A DNA stretch of 11,651 bases from Candidatus Kaiserbacteria bacterium (GCA_007117575.1 SKGH01000026.1:1-11651); one strand, 5' to 3'; shown: positions 1-7,045, counted from the stretch's first letter. Notes: generated by a model not told the origin, from the sequence alone. Made by a program: numbers and translations.

Positions 1-4
1 ATAA

Positions 5-106
5 ACAGGGACAGTCACGGTTTTTTATTCAAAACATGTGGTCTAATTATTCCTTGCAATTTAAAATAGGCTTTAATTCCCTGTTTCAATTTAAATAATT
101 CTCCAG
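5..106 (+). repeat. Diverged AT-rich repeat, copy A
   Basis: This stretch aligns with 1229-1327. The shared blocks, in order, are ACAGGGACA, a T-rich run, AACATGTGGT followed by TAATTATT, ATTT-AAATA, and a closing ATTTAA-TAA-TCTCC. Spacing is similar but the copies have diverged. No ORF lies inside. The leading ACAGGGACAGTC resembles the GGGACAGTC-type edges of some REP-like elements, but that link is only a guess. The copy sits downstream of the minus-strand gene that ends at 196. Confidence 0.55.
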
Positions 107-155
107 TTTTTTATGTTTACTATTAAATATTTAGGTTTGTGTTGATTAAAGTATA

Positions 156-182
156 AAGGCCTGCACAAATTGTGCAGGCCTT
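156..182 (-). terminator. Rho-independent terminator of the small secreted-protein gene
   Basis: A perfect 13-bp inverted repeat (AAGGCCTGCACAA and its complement) surrounds a single central base. It begins 14 nt after the stop codon at 196. Read on the minus strand it is followed by the T-rich stretch TTTATACTTTAAT. The stem is very strong although the T tract is interrupted. Confidence 0.75.
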
Positions 183-195
183 GTTGAGACGGAAT

Positions 196-609
196 TTACT
201 TTTCCATCATCAACATAAACTCATTGAAAAACTCTTCGTCGATTTCTATTAATATTTTTCGAAACTCTTCCTGAATCGAACGATTTCGGTCAAAGGATTC
301 TCCCATATCCCAGTATGTTTTTGCATCAGATGTGTTACCAACCACTCCGGCATAATATACTGTTGCGGCGTAATTAGTTCTAATTGCCGATACTATCGCT
401 CGACTGCGTAACTGTTTTGCTTTAGTAACTGCATTATCTGCTAATAAAACAGCTGTTATCGACTCAATTGCATCACAATCGACAATCGCACTATTCTCTA
501 GCAGAGTGTTCGCCGAATCAATTTCGCCACAACTTGTTACAGCATCATAGGCGAAGGACATGTTTGCATAAAACAAACTCATCAAAGTAAGGAAGATGAA
601 CTTATTCAT
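196..609 (-). CDS. Small secreted protein of unknown function
   Basis: The product is a 137-residue protein not recognised as any family. It starts MNKFIFLTLMSLFYANMSFA, a lysine-containing N-terminus followed by a hydrophobic stretch that ends in SFA. This is a typical Sec signal peptide with cleavage before YDAV, so the mature protein is probably exported. The mature part has two cysteines (TSCGE and VDCDA) that could form one disulfide, and an acidic C-terminus (EIDEEFFNEFMLMMEK). The start at 609 is preferred over an in-frame start nine codons upstream because GGAG sits 7 nt before it and because it puts the signal peptide at the very N-terminus. The gene stands alone, with its own promoter-like boxes at 646-672 and a strong terminator at 156-182. 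Confidence 0.8.
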   Translation of the reverse strand: MNKFIFLTLMSLFYANMSFAYDAVTSCGEIDSANTLLENSAIVDCDAIESITAVLLADNAVTKAKQLRSRAIVSAIRTNYAATVYYAGVVGNTSDAKTYWDMGESFDRNRSIQEEFRKILIEIDEEFFNEFMLMMEK

Positions 610-645
610 AACATTTCTCCAAGTGAGATTGATCAAACCTTTAGT

Positions 646-672
646 ATTATAATATACATCTCAAAAAATCAA
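646..672 (-). promoter_or_regulatory. Candidate promoter of the small secreted-protein gene
   Basis: On the minus strand a perfect TATAAT (646-651) lies 15 nt after TTGATT (667-672). The spacer is shorter than the usual 17 nt, so the -35 assignment is weak. The -10 box lies 36 nt upstream of the ATG at 609, which leaves room for the GGAG ribosome binding site. Confidence 0.45.
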
Positions 673-820
673 GTTTGCGTTATACAAAAAAGAATACGTG
701 CAGTTTATTTGTCATTTGTGTGTTGTGAAATTACCTTTTTATAAAACGAAGTGGGTAGAGTTTGTTTGCAATTAATTGTTGAACTTAAGAAAACGTTACT
801 TTTTTTTATATTATACTGTT

Positions 821-829
821 TGATATAAT
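821..829 (+). promoter_or_regulatory. Extended -10 promoter placed for a leaderless start
   Basis: TGATATAAT matches the extended -10 consensus TGnTATAAT exactly. It ends 7 nt before the ATG at 837, so transcription should begin at or within a base of the start codon. No Shine-Dalgarno sequence precedes that ATG, which fits a leaderless mRNA. No good -35 box was found, which is common for extended -10 promoters. Confidence 0.45.
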
Positions 830-836
830 TAAATTA

Positions 837-1215
837 ATGCTAGAAGAAATTTTGAAATATTTTTTGGACTATGTTTTATTGCTTGTGTTCCATCCTTTTC
901 TTCTGCTATTAGTCGTTCTCGCATTTATTATACTGCTCTACCGGCATCATAAGCTAAAAGCAAAAAAGTTACCGATCTTAGTGTCTGTACTAATATTTAT
1001 TTAGTCTCTTTCCTCTTACTTATTTTTGGTGGCATGCCAATCATGTTGATGGCATGGGTGCCATCCCTTACGCTATTGGAGCCGGTGTTGTGTTTTGGTT
1101 TATTATTATACCGGTACTAGCAGTGATCGTTTTTGAGATAATCCGTCGAAAAATTAAAAAAAGAGCAATCACTAATAGAAAGATCGATCAACCCATCAGC
1201 CGAGGGGAAGAATAA
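837..1215 (+). pseudogene. Small two-helix membrane protein, frameshifted
   Basis: Frame one runs from the ATG at 837 (MLEEILKYFLDYVLLLVF) through a hydrophobic segment of about 25 residues to a TAG at 1002-1004. The frame one base ahead is open from 994 to a TAA at 1213-1215. It encodes a second hydrophobic segment (GAGVVFWFIIIPVLAVIVF) and a basic tail (RRKIKKRAITNRK). Joining the frames near 994-1002 gives one protein of about 125 residues with two membrane helices and a positively charged end, a far more sensible product than either piece. The junction lies in an AT-rich TATTTATTTAG stretch, a likely place for a one-base slip. No family is recognised. It could instead be two unrelated fragments, and an assembly indel cannot be excluded. 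Confidence 0.5.
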
Positions 1216-1228
1216 GAAATAAATGGAG

Positions 1229-1327
1229 ACAGGGACAATATTTTTCTATAACATGTGGTTTAATTATTTCTCATCATTTGAAATAATGAGTTTTTAGTTA
1301 CCTATTTCTATTTAATTAACTCTCCGA
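1229..1327 (+). repeat. Diverged AT-rich repeat, copy B
   Basis: This is the partner of 5-106, in the same orientation. It shares ACAGGGACA, AACATGTGGT plus TAATTATT, and the closing ATTTAATTAACTCTCC. It begins 14 nt after the end of the frameshifted membrane gene. Together the copies bracket the first two genes of the window. Just beyond it, at 1336-1352, lies a perfect 7-bp hairpin (AATCTCT, loop GTA, AGAGATT). That hairpin lacks a T tract on either strand, so it is not called a terminator of the Fic gene. Confidence 0.55.
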
Positions 1328-1392
1328 TTATCTATAATCTCTGTAAGAGATTCAATTAACATAACTAAGGACACGCGAGGCCACTCTCCCTT

Positions 1393-2289
1393 TTACCCCT
1401 TTCCCTTTTTACCTTCGGACACCCCTATTTTCCAAACCCCTTTTTCTTGAAATGCCTCAATGGTTTGTCTCTCCGCTTTATTGAGCAGATTGGAAGCAGA
1501 ATCAGTAACGGTCTTGGCGTACTCTTTTAGAGTTATAATCTGTTTACCCTCCATGTAGGCCAAACGTTTGTGGTAGCTTTCGGTCAACGCGCGCCCGATA
1601 AGACCTTCCATAACTGTCGTAGAGCGTTTCTCGTCGTACTCCTTAAATGCGTCGTAGTATAAAGCCCGATCAGCGAACGCGATATTGATTGGCACATAGC
1701 CATCACGAAGTAAAGCGTAATTATTGAGTACGCGACCAATACGACCATTGCCGTCGCAAAAGGGGTGAATGTGCTCGAACTCAAGATGAAAACGAGCGAT
1801 ACGAGTAATGATATGCGAAGTGGAGTCAGCCTTGTAGGTGGTGAGCCAATCAGTGATAAGTTTAGGTACCTCTTTAGGGTCTGGTGCAATATATGCACCA
1901 ACTCGCACCCACTCACCATCCTGGCGAAAACACCCAGAAATTGATTCATCAATGTTGGCTAAAAGCATTTTATGGAGAAGTAAAACGAGATCACTTGTGA
2001 GTTCATGTTGCTCCGCTTTTTGTTCAATATACTCAACCACTCGAGCGAGATTGCGTGCTTCGTGTATCTCTCTAGTTTCGATGTAACGCTCAAGTTCTAT
2101 ATCAAGCAAGATCTTTTCTGTCTCCTCAAGAGACAAGGTGCTATTCTCGATCGCGTTTGAGTTGTAGACATGTTCAGGTATTTCTGCTTGGTTGATAGTC
2201 TGCAATAATGACTCCTTACCAGGTAGCGCTTTATAGTAGCGCTCCCGTAGAGTCGCAATATTTGTAAATGCTTCGGGTTTTCGGGGCAT
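1393..2289 (-). CDS. Fic-family AMP-transferase (adenylyltransferase) with N-terminal inhibitory motif
   Basis: Fic enzymes usually transfer AMP from ATP to a hydroxyl on a target protein and act in the cytoplasm, often as toxin-like or regulatory modifiers. The 298-residue product carries the complete catalytic motif HPFCDGNGRIGR at about 175-186, with catalytic His175 and the nucleotide-binding loop intact. SNAIEN at about 44-49 matches the inhibitory (S/T)xxxE(G/N) helix, with Glu48 as the expected inhibitory residue. An inhibitory helix upstream of the Fic core is the class II arrangement. The C-terminal 50 residues probably form a small helical or winged-helix domain, but the basic end (SEGKKGKG) is not a clear HTH ending, and slight C-terminal truncation is possible. 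The ATG at 2287-2289 has no Shine-Dalgarno sequence. The promoter region carries a three-copy motif (2308-2371), consistent with self-regulation. No separate antitoxin gene is adjacent. Confidence 0.93.
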   Translation of the reverse strand: MPRKPEAFTNIATLRERYYKALPGKESLLQTINQAEIPEHVYNSNAIENSTLSLEETEKILLDIELERYIETREIHEARNLARVVEYIEQKAEQHELTSDLVLLLHKMLLANIDESISGCFRQDGEWVRVGAYIAPDPKEVPKLITDWLTTYKADSTSHIITRIARFHLEFEHIHPFCDGNGRIGRVLNNYALLRDGYVPINIAFADRALYYDAFKEYDEKRSTTVMEGLIGRALTESYHKRLAYMEGKQIITLKEYAKTVTDSASNLLNKAERQTIEAFQEKGVWKIGVSEGKKGKG

Positions 2290-2307
2290 GAATATAAGTA
2301 TACACTA

Positions 2308-2371
2308 TTTCACGATTATAACCATTATACTCGTGAAAATATACTAAATTTAACTTACTTTCACGATTATA
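2308..2371 (-). promoter_or_regulatory. Three-site operator overlapping the Fic promoter
   Basis: The motif TTTCACGATTATA occurs at 2308-2320 and again at 2359-2371. An inverted copy (TTATACTCGTGAAA) lies at 2325-2338. The first and inverted copies form a 31-bp imperfect palindrome centred near 2323. On the minus strand two TATAAT hexamers (2324-2329 and 2315-2320) lie within the arms, so a bound protein would cover the promoter. A further TATACT (2297-2302) ends 7 nt before the Fic ATG. The third copy lies 51 bp from the first, about five helical turns. The binding protein is unknown; the Fic protein itself is one candidate. Confidence 0.6.
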
Positions 2372-2545
2372 GGAAGAATGGATTAACTGGTTGCTAGGAG
2401 TAATTGGTGACCATATTTTCACACATTTGGTCTACTTGATTCTCGGCCTTACATTTCCTTGTGTAAACGAGGACAGTACATTTTTTTAATTTGTGTGCAG
2501 GAATACTAAATATATTCTATCTTCTATGAATTACCTTGATGAGCA
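2372..2545. other. Non-coding spacer between the Fic and GtrA-like genes
   Basis: No credible gene was seen. A short GAGGACAGTAC followed by a T-run at about 2469-2487 recalls the start of the repeats at 5-106 and 1229-1327, but the similarity does not extend far enough to call a third copy. Confidence 0.4.
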
Positions 2546-2950
2546 TTACGCAAACACTAAGAATCGATACCCTAAATAGTTGATGAACGGAGTGATACAT
2601 GCAGTCGCAATTTTCAATACGGGAACAGGTGCAAAATCTTGACCATGCAATAGAACCAAAGTGCTAAATCCAACCGATGATATTGAAACGCTTAAAAATA
2701 GTAAAAACTGCTGCCAAGTTCTCTTTTTTCTGTCTAAATAAGTAAATGACCAGTAACGATTCATAAAATAACTATTAGTTACAGCACAAAGAAACGCGAC
2801 AACATTAGCGAGTACTACCCCCCATGAAAATAGAAAATAAAGTAGAAAAAACACACAAATATCGACGAGTGTGTTTACGCCGCCAACAATAATAAAGCGA
2901 ATGATTCCCATCGATTCCGGATTCAAACGTTTTATAAATTCAAGAGACAT
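2546..2950 (-). CDS. GtrA-like four-helix membrane protein
   Basis: The product is a 134-residue protein of the GtrA/DPMS-like family. Members are small inner-membrane proteins thought to flip polyprenyl-phosphate-linked sugars or to assist glycosyltransferases. Four hydrophobic segments are visible at about 16-40, 44-63, 81-101 and 110-132. Two family hallmarks are present: FIIVGGVNTLVD at about 19-30 in helix 1, and NRYWSF at about 64-69 after helix 2. Length is typical for the family. The gene follows the GT2 gene on the same strand after a 238-bp gap, so it may belong to the same unit or have its own promoter. No clear Shine-Dalgarno sequence precedes the ATG. The likely partners are the GT2 and GT-C-like proteins encoded upstream. 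Confidence 0.88.
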   Translation of the reverse strand: MSLEFIKRLNPESMGIIRFIIVGGVNTLVDICVFFLLYFLFSWGVVLANVVAFLCAVTNSYFMNRYWSFTYLDRKKRTWQQFLLFLSVSISSVGFSTLVLLHGQDFAPVPVLKIATACITPFINYLGYRFLVFA

Positions 2951-3188
2951 AGTTAAAAAATGTTAAAAACACAATTTAGATTCATAAAATCAGCTATTGA
3001 AAATGACATTACTTATCATGATGATTAAGGGTAGATGCTGTTTTATTGCACAAGTGTATCAAGATATATGGCTAAATGCATGACAGATATTTGTGTATGT
3101 ATATTATTATGGACGGATGGATATGTTATGCTTGTTGCTATCAGATAATCATGATAATTTTTCTCATAAAAATGACATCAAACAAATA

Positions 3189-3908
3189 CTAGGATTTTGG
3201 TTTATGCCAGTACGAAATTGGCAAAAGACGGTATTTGAATAATACATATAATGCACGAAATCCATCATGGTACCGAATTTTCTTACCTTCACTAATGGAG
3301 CGTGGACGGTAACTGATAGGATGTTCGACGATTTTATGCTTAAGTCGCAAAATTTTTGCCGTCACCTCTGGGCAGAAATCAAATCGTTCTTCTTTAAGGT
3401 TGAGTGACTCAATAAGCGAACGATTGATTAACTTATAGCAGACGGGTTCGTCGGCAATGTTTGAATTAAATAGTACATTGCACACAATAGTTATAAACTT
3501 GCCACCAAGAAAATAATCGATTCGTACTGCAGTGTATGGTGGTTTAGTACGCTTACCGTACACCACCTGCACCTTCCGTGAAGATAGCACGTTACAGAGT
3601 TGTGGAATTTCATGTGGATCATACTCAAGGTCAGCATCTTGAATAATGATATGCGATCCGGTGGCGTATGCTAGCCCCGTGCGGATAGCAGCACTTTTTC
3701 CTTGATTCCTCTCATGCGAAACAGTCTTAATGTGTTGCGGTAGTTGACTAAGAATTATTTTTGTTTCGTCAGATGATCCATCATCCACAATAATTATTTC
3801 CGGTTCAATCTGATCAAAATCTACTTTATGAAGCTCTTCTACTATGCGAGGCAGTGTTACACCCTCGTTGTATGCTGGAATAATAATTGAAAGTTTTGTA
3901 ACATTCAT
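3189..3908 (-). CDS. Family 2 glycosyltransferase, polyprenyl-phosphate sugar synthase-like
   Basis: The product is a 239-residue GT-A fold enzyme that probably moves a sugar from a nucleotide donor to a polyprenyl phosphate at the cytoplasmic face of the membrane. The GT2 motifs appear in order: IIPAYNE (about 9-15), IIVDDGSSDET (about 39-49), HERNQGKSAAIRTG (about 65-78), and the metal-binding DADLEYDP (Asp91 and Asp93). The C-terminal third (EERFDFCPEVTAKI, then YRPRSISEGKKIRYHDG) resembles the dolichyl-phosphate mannose synthase group. Unlike GtrB or ArnC it has no C-terminal membrane helices, so it resembles soluble Dpm1-type enzymes. The start overlaps the end of the GT-C-like gene by 4 nt (ATGA), a sign of translational coupling. 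The sugar and nucleotide specificity cannot be read from the sequence. Confidence 0.92.
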   Translation of the reverse strand: MNVTKLSIIIPAYNEGVTLPRIVEELHKVDFDQIEPEIIIVDDGSSDETKIILSQLPQHIKTVSHERNQGKSAAIRTGLAYATGSHIIIQDADLEYDPHEIPQLCNVLSSRKVQVVYGKRTKPPYTAVRIDYFLGGKFITIVCNVLFNSNIADEPVCYKLINRSLIESLNLKEERFDFCPEVTAKILRLKHKIVEHPISYRPRSISEGKKIRYHDGFRALYVLFKYRLLPISYWHKPKS

Positions 3909-5647
3909 AAATTGATTTGATAAAGAGTGATACTTGGATCATCCTCGTCACTATATACGAGAGTAAGTTGTTCACTTGATTGGAGTTTTGATAGTAACGT
4001 CTTTTCTCGAAGGTCTTCCTCTAAAACTAAAATATGTGTGATACCATTCTCAGTCAACGTCTCCGTAATCACTCCTAAGTCTGTATCACAGGTACCTATG
4101 TGACACAAGTAAGTGTGACCCCAAAAAGTAGTAATTGCATTACTAAGCTCTGGATCATAGAAATATATGAAGCGTGAATCAAACCCTGAAGTGATGGCCA
4201 ATCTAGAGTCGGAGTAGATAAGTAGTGGGTATTCATGAAAATATTCTGTTAACACAATCGGGTCTTCAATTGTTGCCAAATATGAAGCAAGACCAGCATA
4301 TCTTGTGTCATCAAAAACATCACTTTTATATACTAAAGCCATACTTATAGAGACTGGGGCTCCAAGAATGACAATTATAGCAATAGTTGATAGTGCGACT
4401 TTCAGACGAACATCTTGTACCAGCTCTTTAACCTCATTAGTGAGCTTACGATAAACATCTCCAATCTCACCGATACGGCGATTGAAAGTCCTATGATATC
4501 CAGTTATGATTGGCCAAACCAACTGACCTATAATGACCGCAAGAGCACAGGCAAAAAATGGTAAGCCGTACTCTACGGTTCGTGGTATGATAATCTGGAT
4601 TAACGTAAATAACAGACCGGTAACTAGGACCATAATAAAGATGTTTGCGTCGCGAGAGTAGTGCAGAGTTGCTTTACGGTGCACGAGAATAATAAGATAA
4701 AATAAAGCTAGCGCTACACTACCTAATAACATTACATTATATTTACTTTGATAAGAGATGAACATTTCAACAGGTGCTGATACATTACTTGAACCAAACC
4801 AGCCAGTCCACACGACGAGTGAGTGCAAGATTGCTAAAGTAGTCTGTCCGACACCAGCAATAAAATAACCATAACTTGTCGGATGTAAGAGAATACCAAT
4901 ACCCAAGCCTAATACAGCAGTAAAAAGTGCGATAAAAGGAGTATGTCGTGGCATTTCGGTTTTTTTCCAGGTCAAAGCAACTACACCAGCCAAGACGAAC
5001 AAAGGTAGAAGGATAATCGGGGAAAATGAATAGAATAATGCCGATAGTATACCGATAAAAACAAGCCACCAAATTGAACGACGCAAGAGTGCGATAACAA
5101 CTGCAAGAGTTAGCATAATAGCTATAAGATGTGGTCTCTCATTGATGAGAATTCGGTACATGAAATGCATGTTATGCAGAGGTGGTAAAAACAAAAATAT
5201 AACAGCAAGCACACCAATCGTATGGGCAGAAAGTACGTGCAAGTACGGTGCTCCAGGGATAAGTGTGCGGTGCCACTCACCCACTCTGCGAGCCAACTCC
5301 CTCGCAGTAAGGTATATCATTAAAAAAACTCCGGCACCTAATGCGGCATGAAAAATTTTATTGGCAAGTATTGAATTAATCGCAAAAAACTCAGCCACGA
5401 CTACACTCACAGCTATTGCTAAGTGATACAAAAACCATAGGTCGGTCTGGTAGACATTAACGAGTGAAAATACAGGATAATTAAAAACGTCACCATGAAT
5501 ATACGACAACGAGTGAGCGTGGTGATAGTAAGGATCTAAAGGCGAACTAAGAGTGGGTTGACTGATTTTTGGTAGCAGAATTGATACAAAAACCAATGCT
5601 GGCATAAACCAAATAAAATGATTGTGTATAAACCGCAAAATCTCCAT
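3905..5647 (-). CDS. Polytopic membrane protein, putative GT-C glycosyltransferase
   Basis: The product is a 580-residue integral membrane protein with about 11-13 hydrophobic segments between residues 10 and 440, followed by a soluble C-terminal domain (about 441-580). Helix 1 is followed by a loop with LDPYYHH (about 37-43). This acidic-Pro-aromatic pattern in the first extracytoplasmic loop is typical of GT-C enzymes that use polyprenyl-linked donors, and it resembles the DPYY/DPWY motif of STT3/AglB oligosaccharyltransferases. No WWDYG motif was seen, so it is not called an STT3 protein. A cytoplasmic basic segment (YHRTFNRRIGEIGDVYRKL, about 384-402) separates the last helices. Its stop overlaps the GT2 start (ATGA), so the two are probably one operon, with this protein as the membrane transferase that uses the lipid-linked sugar. 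Other GT39-like or uncharacterised membrane roles remain possible. Confidence 0.72.
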   Translation of the reverse strand: MEILRFIHNHFIWFMPALVFVSILLPKISQPTLSSPLDPYYHHAHSLSYIHGDVFNYPVFSLVNVYQTDLWFLYHLAIAVSVVVAEFFAINSILANKIFHAALGAGVFLMIYLTARELARRVGEWHRTLIPGAPYLHVLSAHTIGVLAVIFLFLPPLHNMHFMYRILINERPHLIAIMLTLAVVIALLRRSIWWLVFIGILSALFYSFSPIILLPLFVLAGVVALTWKKTEMPRHTPFIALFTAVLGLGIGILLHPTSYGYFIAGVGQTTLAILHSLVVWTGWFGSSNVSAPVEMFISYQSKYNVMLLGSVALALFYLIILVHRKATLHYSRDANIFIMVLVTGLLFTLIQIIIPRTVEYGLPFFACALAVIIGQLVWPIITGYHRTFNRRIGEIGDVYRKLTNEVKELVQDVRLKVALSTIAIIVILGAPVSISMALVYKSDVFDDTRYAGLASYLATIEDPIVLTEYFHEYPLLIYSDSRLAITSGFDSRFIYFYDPELSNAITTFWGHTYLCHIGTCDTDLGVITETLTENGITHILVLEEDLREKTLLSKLQSSEQLTLVYSDEDDPSITLYQINL

Positions 5648-5690
5648 CTCATTACTATATCATAAATGTAATGCTAAATAATCAAATTCA

Positions 5691-6299
5691 ATGTTTATGA
5701 GCGATAGACAACATGCGTTTGGCCATCAGTCATACAACCACCTCGACAATTTGATTTTTTGGCTCCGTAAACGTCAAGTACTGCGCCACTTGACTACACA
5801 CTCAGGAGTCATTGCCGATCTCGGATCAGGGTATGATTGTCGTTTACTAATAGCTCTCTTGGATAAAAATCCCAACCTGCAAGCAATCGCTGTTGATAGT
5901 GAATTTTCATCTAATTTACCATCCAGTCGGCTGACTACAATAGTGACAGATCTAAATCGTAAACTTCCAATTTCAAGCCACTCGATTGATACAGTACTCA
6001 GTTTGGCAGTGCTTGAACATCTGGAAAAGCCAGCTGTTCTATTGCAGGAAATACACCGAACACTCAGACCTGGCGGGAAACTAATCTTGACCACTCCCGG
6101 GCCAAGAGCACAGCCACTCCTAGAATTCCTAGCATATAGACTTCATGTTATTGATGAACATGAAATTCGAGATCATAAACAATACTTTTCTTCAAAAGAG
6201 CTGATGGAAGTTTTAGTGTCAGCTGGATTTTCTAGAAAATTAATCACTACGAAGACGTTTATTTTTGGAATGAACAATCTGGTAATTGCCACTCGCTAA
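5691..6299 (+). CDS. Class I SAM-dependent methyltransferase
   Basis: The product is a 202-residue Rossmann-fold methyltransferase of the Methyltransf_11 type. Motif I is IADLGSGYD (about 41-49), which binds SAM. The acidic end of strand 2 is AVDSE (67-71), motif II/III is VLSLAVLEHLEKP (102-114), and the post-motif strand is LRPGGKLILTTP (125-136). This pattern is common in enzymes that methylate small molecules, sugars or lipids; the substrate is not visible here. The gene diverges from the GT-C-like gene with only 43 bp between starts, so the promoters must be close or overlapping. This placement hints at methylation of a glycan or lipid product. An ATG two codons in (5697) is an equally possible start, and neither has a clear Shine-Dalgarno sequence. 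Confidence 0.9.
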   Translation: MFMSDRQHAFGHQSYNHLDNLIFWLRKRQVLRHLTTHSGVIADLGSGYDCRLLIALLDKNPNLQAIAVDSEFSSNLPSSRLTTIVTDLNRKLPISSHSIDTVLSLAVLEHLEKPAVLLQEIHRTLRPGGKLILTTPGPRAQPLLEFLAYRLHVIDEHEIRDHKQYFSSKELMEVLVSAGFSRKLITTKTFIFGMNNLVIATR

Positions 6300-6342
6300 A
6301 CTATTTGCACCCACTAAGTATCCAGGGTGATTGTCGGTTTTT

Positions 6343-6361
6343 GCTGTTGTCAGCTTTTTTT
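6343..6361 (+). terminator. Weak candidate terminator after the methyltransferase
   Basis: GCTG-TTGT-CAGC is followed directly by seven T residues, 44 nt after the methyltransferase stop. The stem has only 4 bp, so termination would be weak. A second short hairpin (CACCC with GGGTG, 6309-6328) lies just upstream and may help. Confidence 0.35.
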
Positions 6362-6534
6362 ATTTCGCAGACAAGGCTCGACTTGCACGATAGCGGATAG
6401 GATATCATTTGGGCTAGGAAAATGGGGATTAGTCCCTAGTCTGCAATTAATAGTTGAACCTGTGCTTACTGCTTTGTAGTTGAATGTTCAACTTATAAAG
6501 TATCGCTATTGAATTTGTGACTAATTAAAGGTTT
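6362..6534. other. Gene-free spacer with a 16-bp palindrome
   Basis: No coding potential was seen. AGTTGAA-TG-TTCAACT (6478-6493) is a perfect palindrome, and a further AGTTGAAC half-site lies at 6452-6459. GCAATTAATAGTTGAAC at 6443-6459 matches 768-784 at 16 of 17 positions. This looks like a protein-binding site or a remnant of a dispersed element; which one is not clear. Confidence 0.3.
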
Positions 6535-6751
6535 CATGACTTACGCGTTTCTGATGAAGTTCGAGGCGCTGACCCAGCTATAGTTCCGGTAACCATTTAT
6601 TACTAACGTAATAAACTAAAATCGTTCTGATCAGTCACGAAAGAATATAAATGATCACGGAAACTGGAGCTGGGTGAGGCGTACTTGGTGGTACGATGAA
6701 AGGTTTGAGTGACGAAAGCAACAAAGAAATTTGCCAAACGCGTAAGTCCTG
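6535..6751 (+). mobile_element. Complete 217-bp MITE-like element, copy 1
   Basis: The element is bounded by 16-bp terminal inverted repeats (left CATGACTTACGCGTTT at 6535-6550; right complementary with one mismatch at 6736-6751). The 5-bp direct repeat GGTTT abuts it on both sides (6530-6534 and 6752-6756), as expected for a target duplication made by a DDE transposase. No ORF lies inside. Its parts are a 37-bp left arm, a 104-bp core (6572-6675) and a 76-bp right arm. The 76-bp arm recurs at 11466-11541 in opposite orientation with one mismatch. The element lies 58 bp upstream of the small membrane gene and may influence its expression. It is inferred to be mobilised in trans by a transposase not in this window. 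Confidence 0.85.
6572..6675 (+). repeat. Core of MITE copy 1, itself bounded by inverted repeats
   Basis: The 104-bp core starts ACCCAGCTATAGTTCCGG and ends in an imperfect complement (ACGGAAACTGGAGCTGGGT), giving a palindrome nested inside the terminal repeats. It contains a perfect 8-bp hairpin with a 4-nt loop (TTTATTAC, TAAC, GTAATAAA; 6596-6615). The core at 11542-11645 has the same length and the same orientation, with about seven differences, although the flanking arms there are reversed. Confidence 0.8.
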
Positions 6752-6809
6752 GGTTTTATAAAGTTGGTAGTGTAAAATATATATATACGCTAATTTGTTT
6801 CATATACAT

Positions 6810-7043
6810 ATGAAAGGTCTGTTGTTTTTAGTTTCTATTTATTTATTAATAGCAATGTATGCTATCTGGGATAAGTTAAACGGCTATTTCAAGGAAATGG
6901 GAGTTTTTAATCAAATTGTTTATTATGTGATACTTGTAGTCATATCGTTTGTTTTGGTTGTTCATATAATCAATCTAATTAAAAAAAAAGAACTAATTTT
7001 AAGGAATTACCCCTACATAAAAAGAAGTCTAGGGCTGTATTAA
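6810..7043 (+). CDS. Small two-helix membrane protein of unknown function
   Basis: The product is a 77-residue protein starting MKGLLFLVSIYLLIAMYAIW. It has a first membrane helix at about 3-20 and a second at about 38-56 (VYYVILVVISFVLVVHII), followed by a basic tail (KKKELILRNYPYIKRS). The ATG at 6810 is chosen over a TTG five codons upstream, and no clear Shine-Dalgarno sequence is present. A run of nine A residues (6981-6989) lies in the tail region. The next ORF begins 2 nt after the stop with another hydrophobic segment, so the two may form an operon or have once been a single three-helix protein. No family is recognised. Confidence 0.55.
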   Translation: MKGLLFLVSIYLLIAMYAIWDKLNGYFKEMGVFNQIVYYVILVVISFVLVVHIINLIKKKELILRNYPYIKRSLGLY

Positions 7044-7045
7044 TT

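Noticed and set aside
1838..2086. Plus-strand ORF inside the Fic gene
   Set aside because: It lies wholly antisense to the Fic catalytic core and has no start signals or domain.
2231..2422. Minus-strand ORF overlapping the Fic start and promoter
   Set aside because: It runs through the operator repeats and TATAAT boxes and shows no protein-like features.
3001..3188. ATCATGAT-rich near-palindromes between the GT2 and GtrA genes
   Set aside because: Low-complexity AT-rich words with imperfect symmetry; no conserved spacing or T tract supports an operator or terminator.
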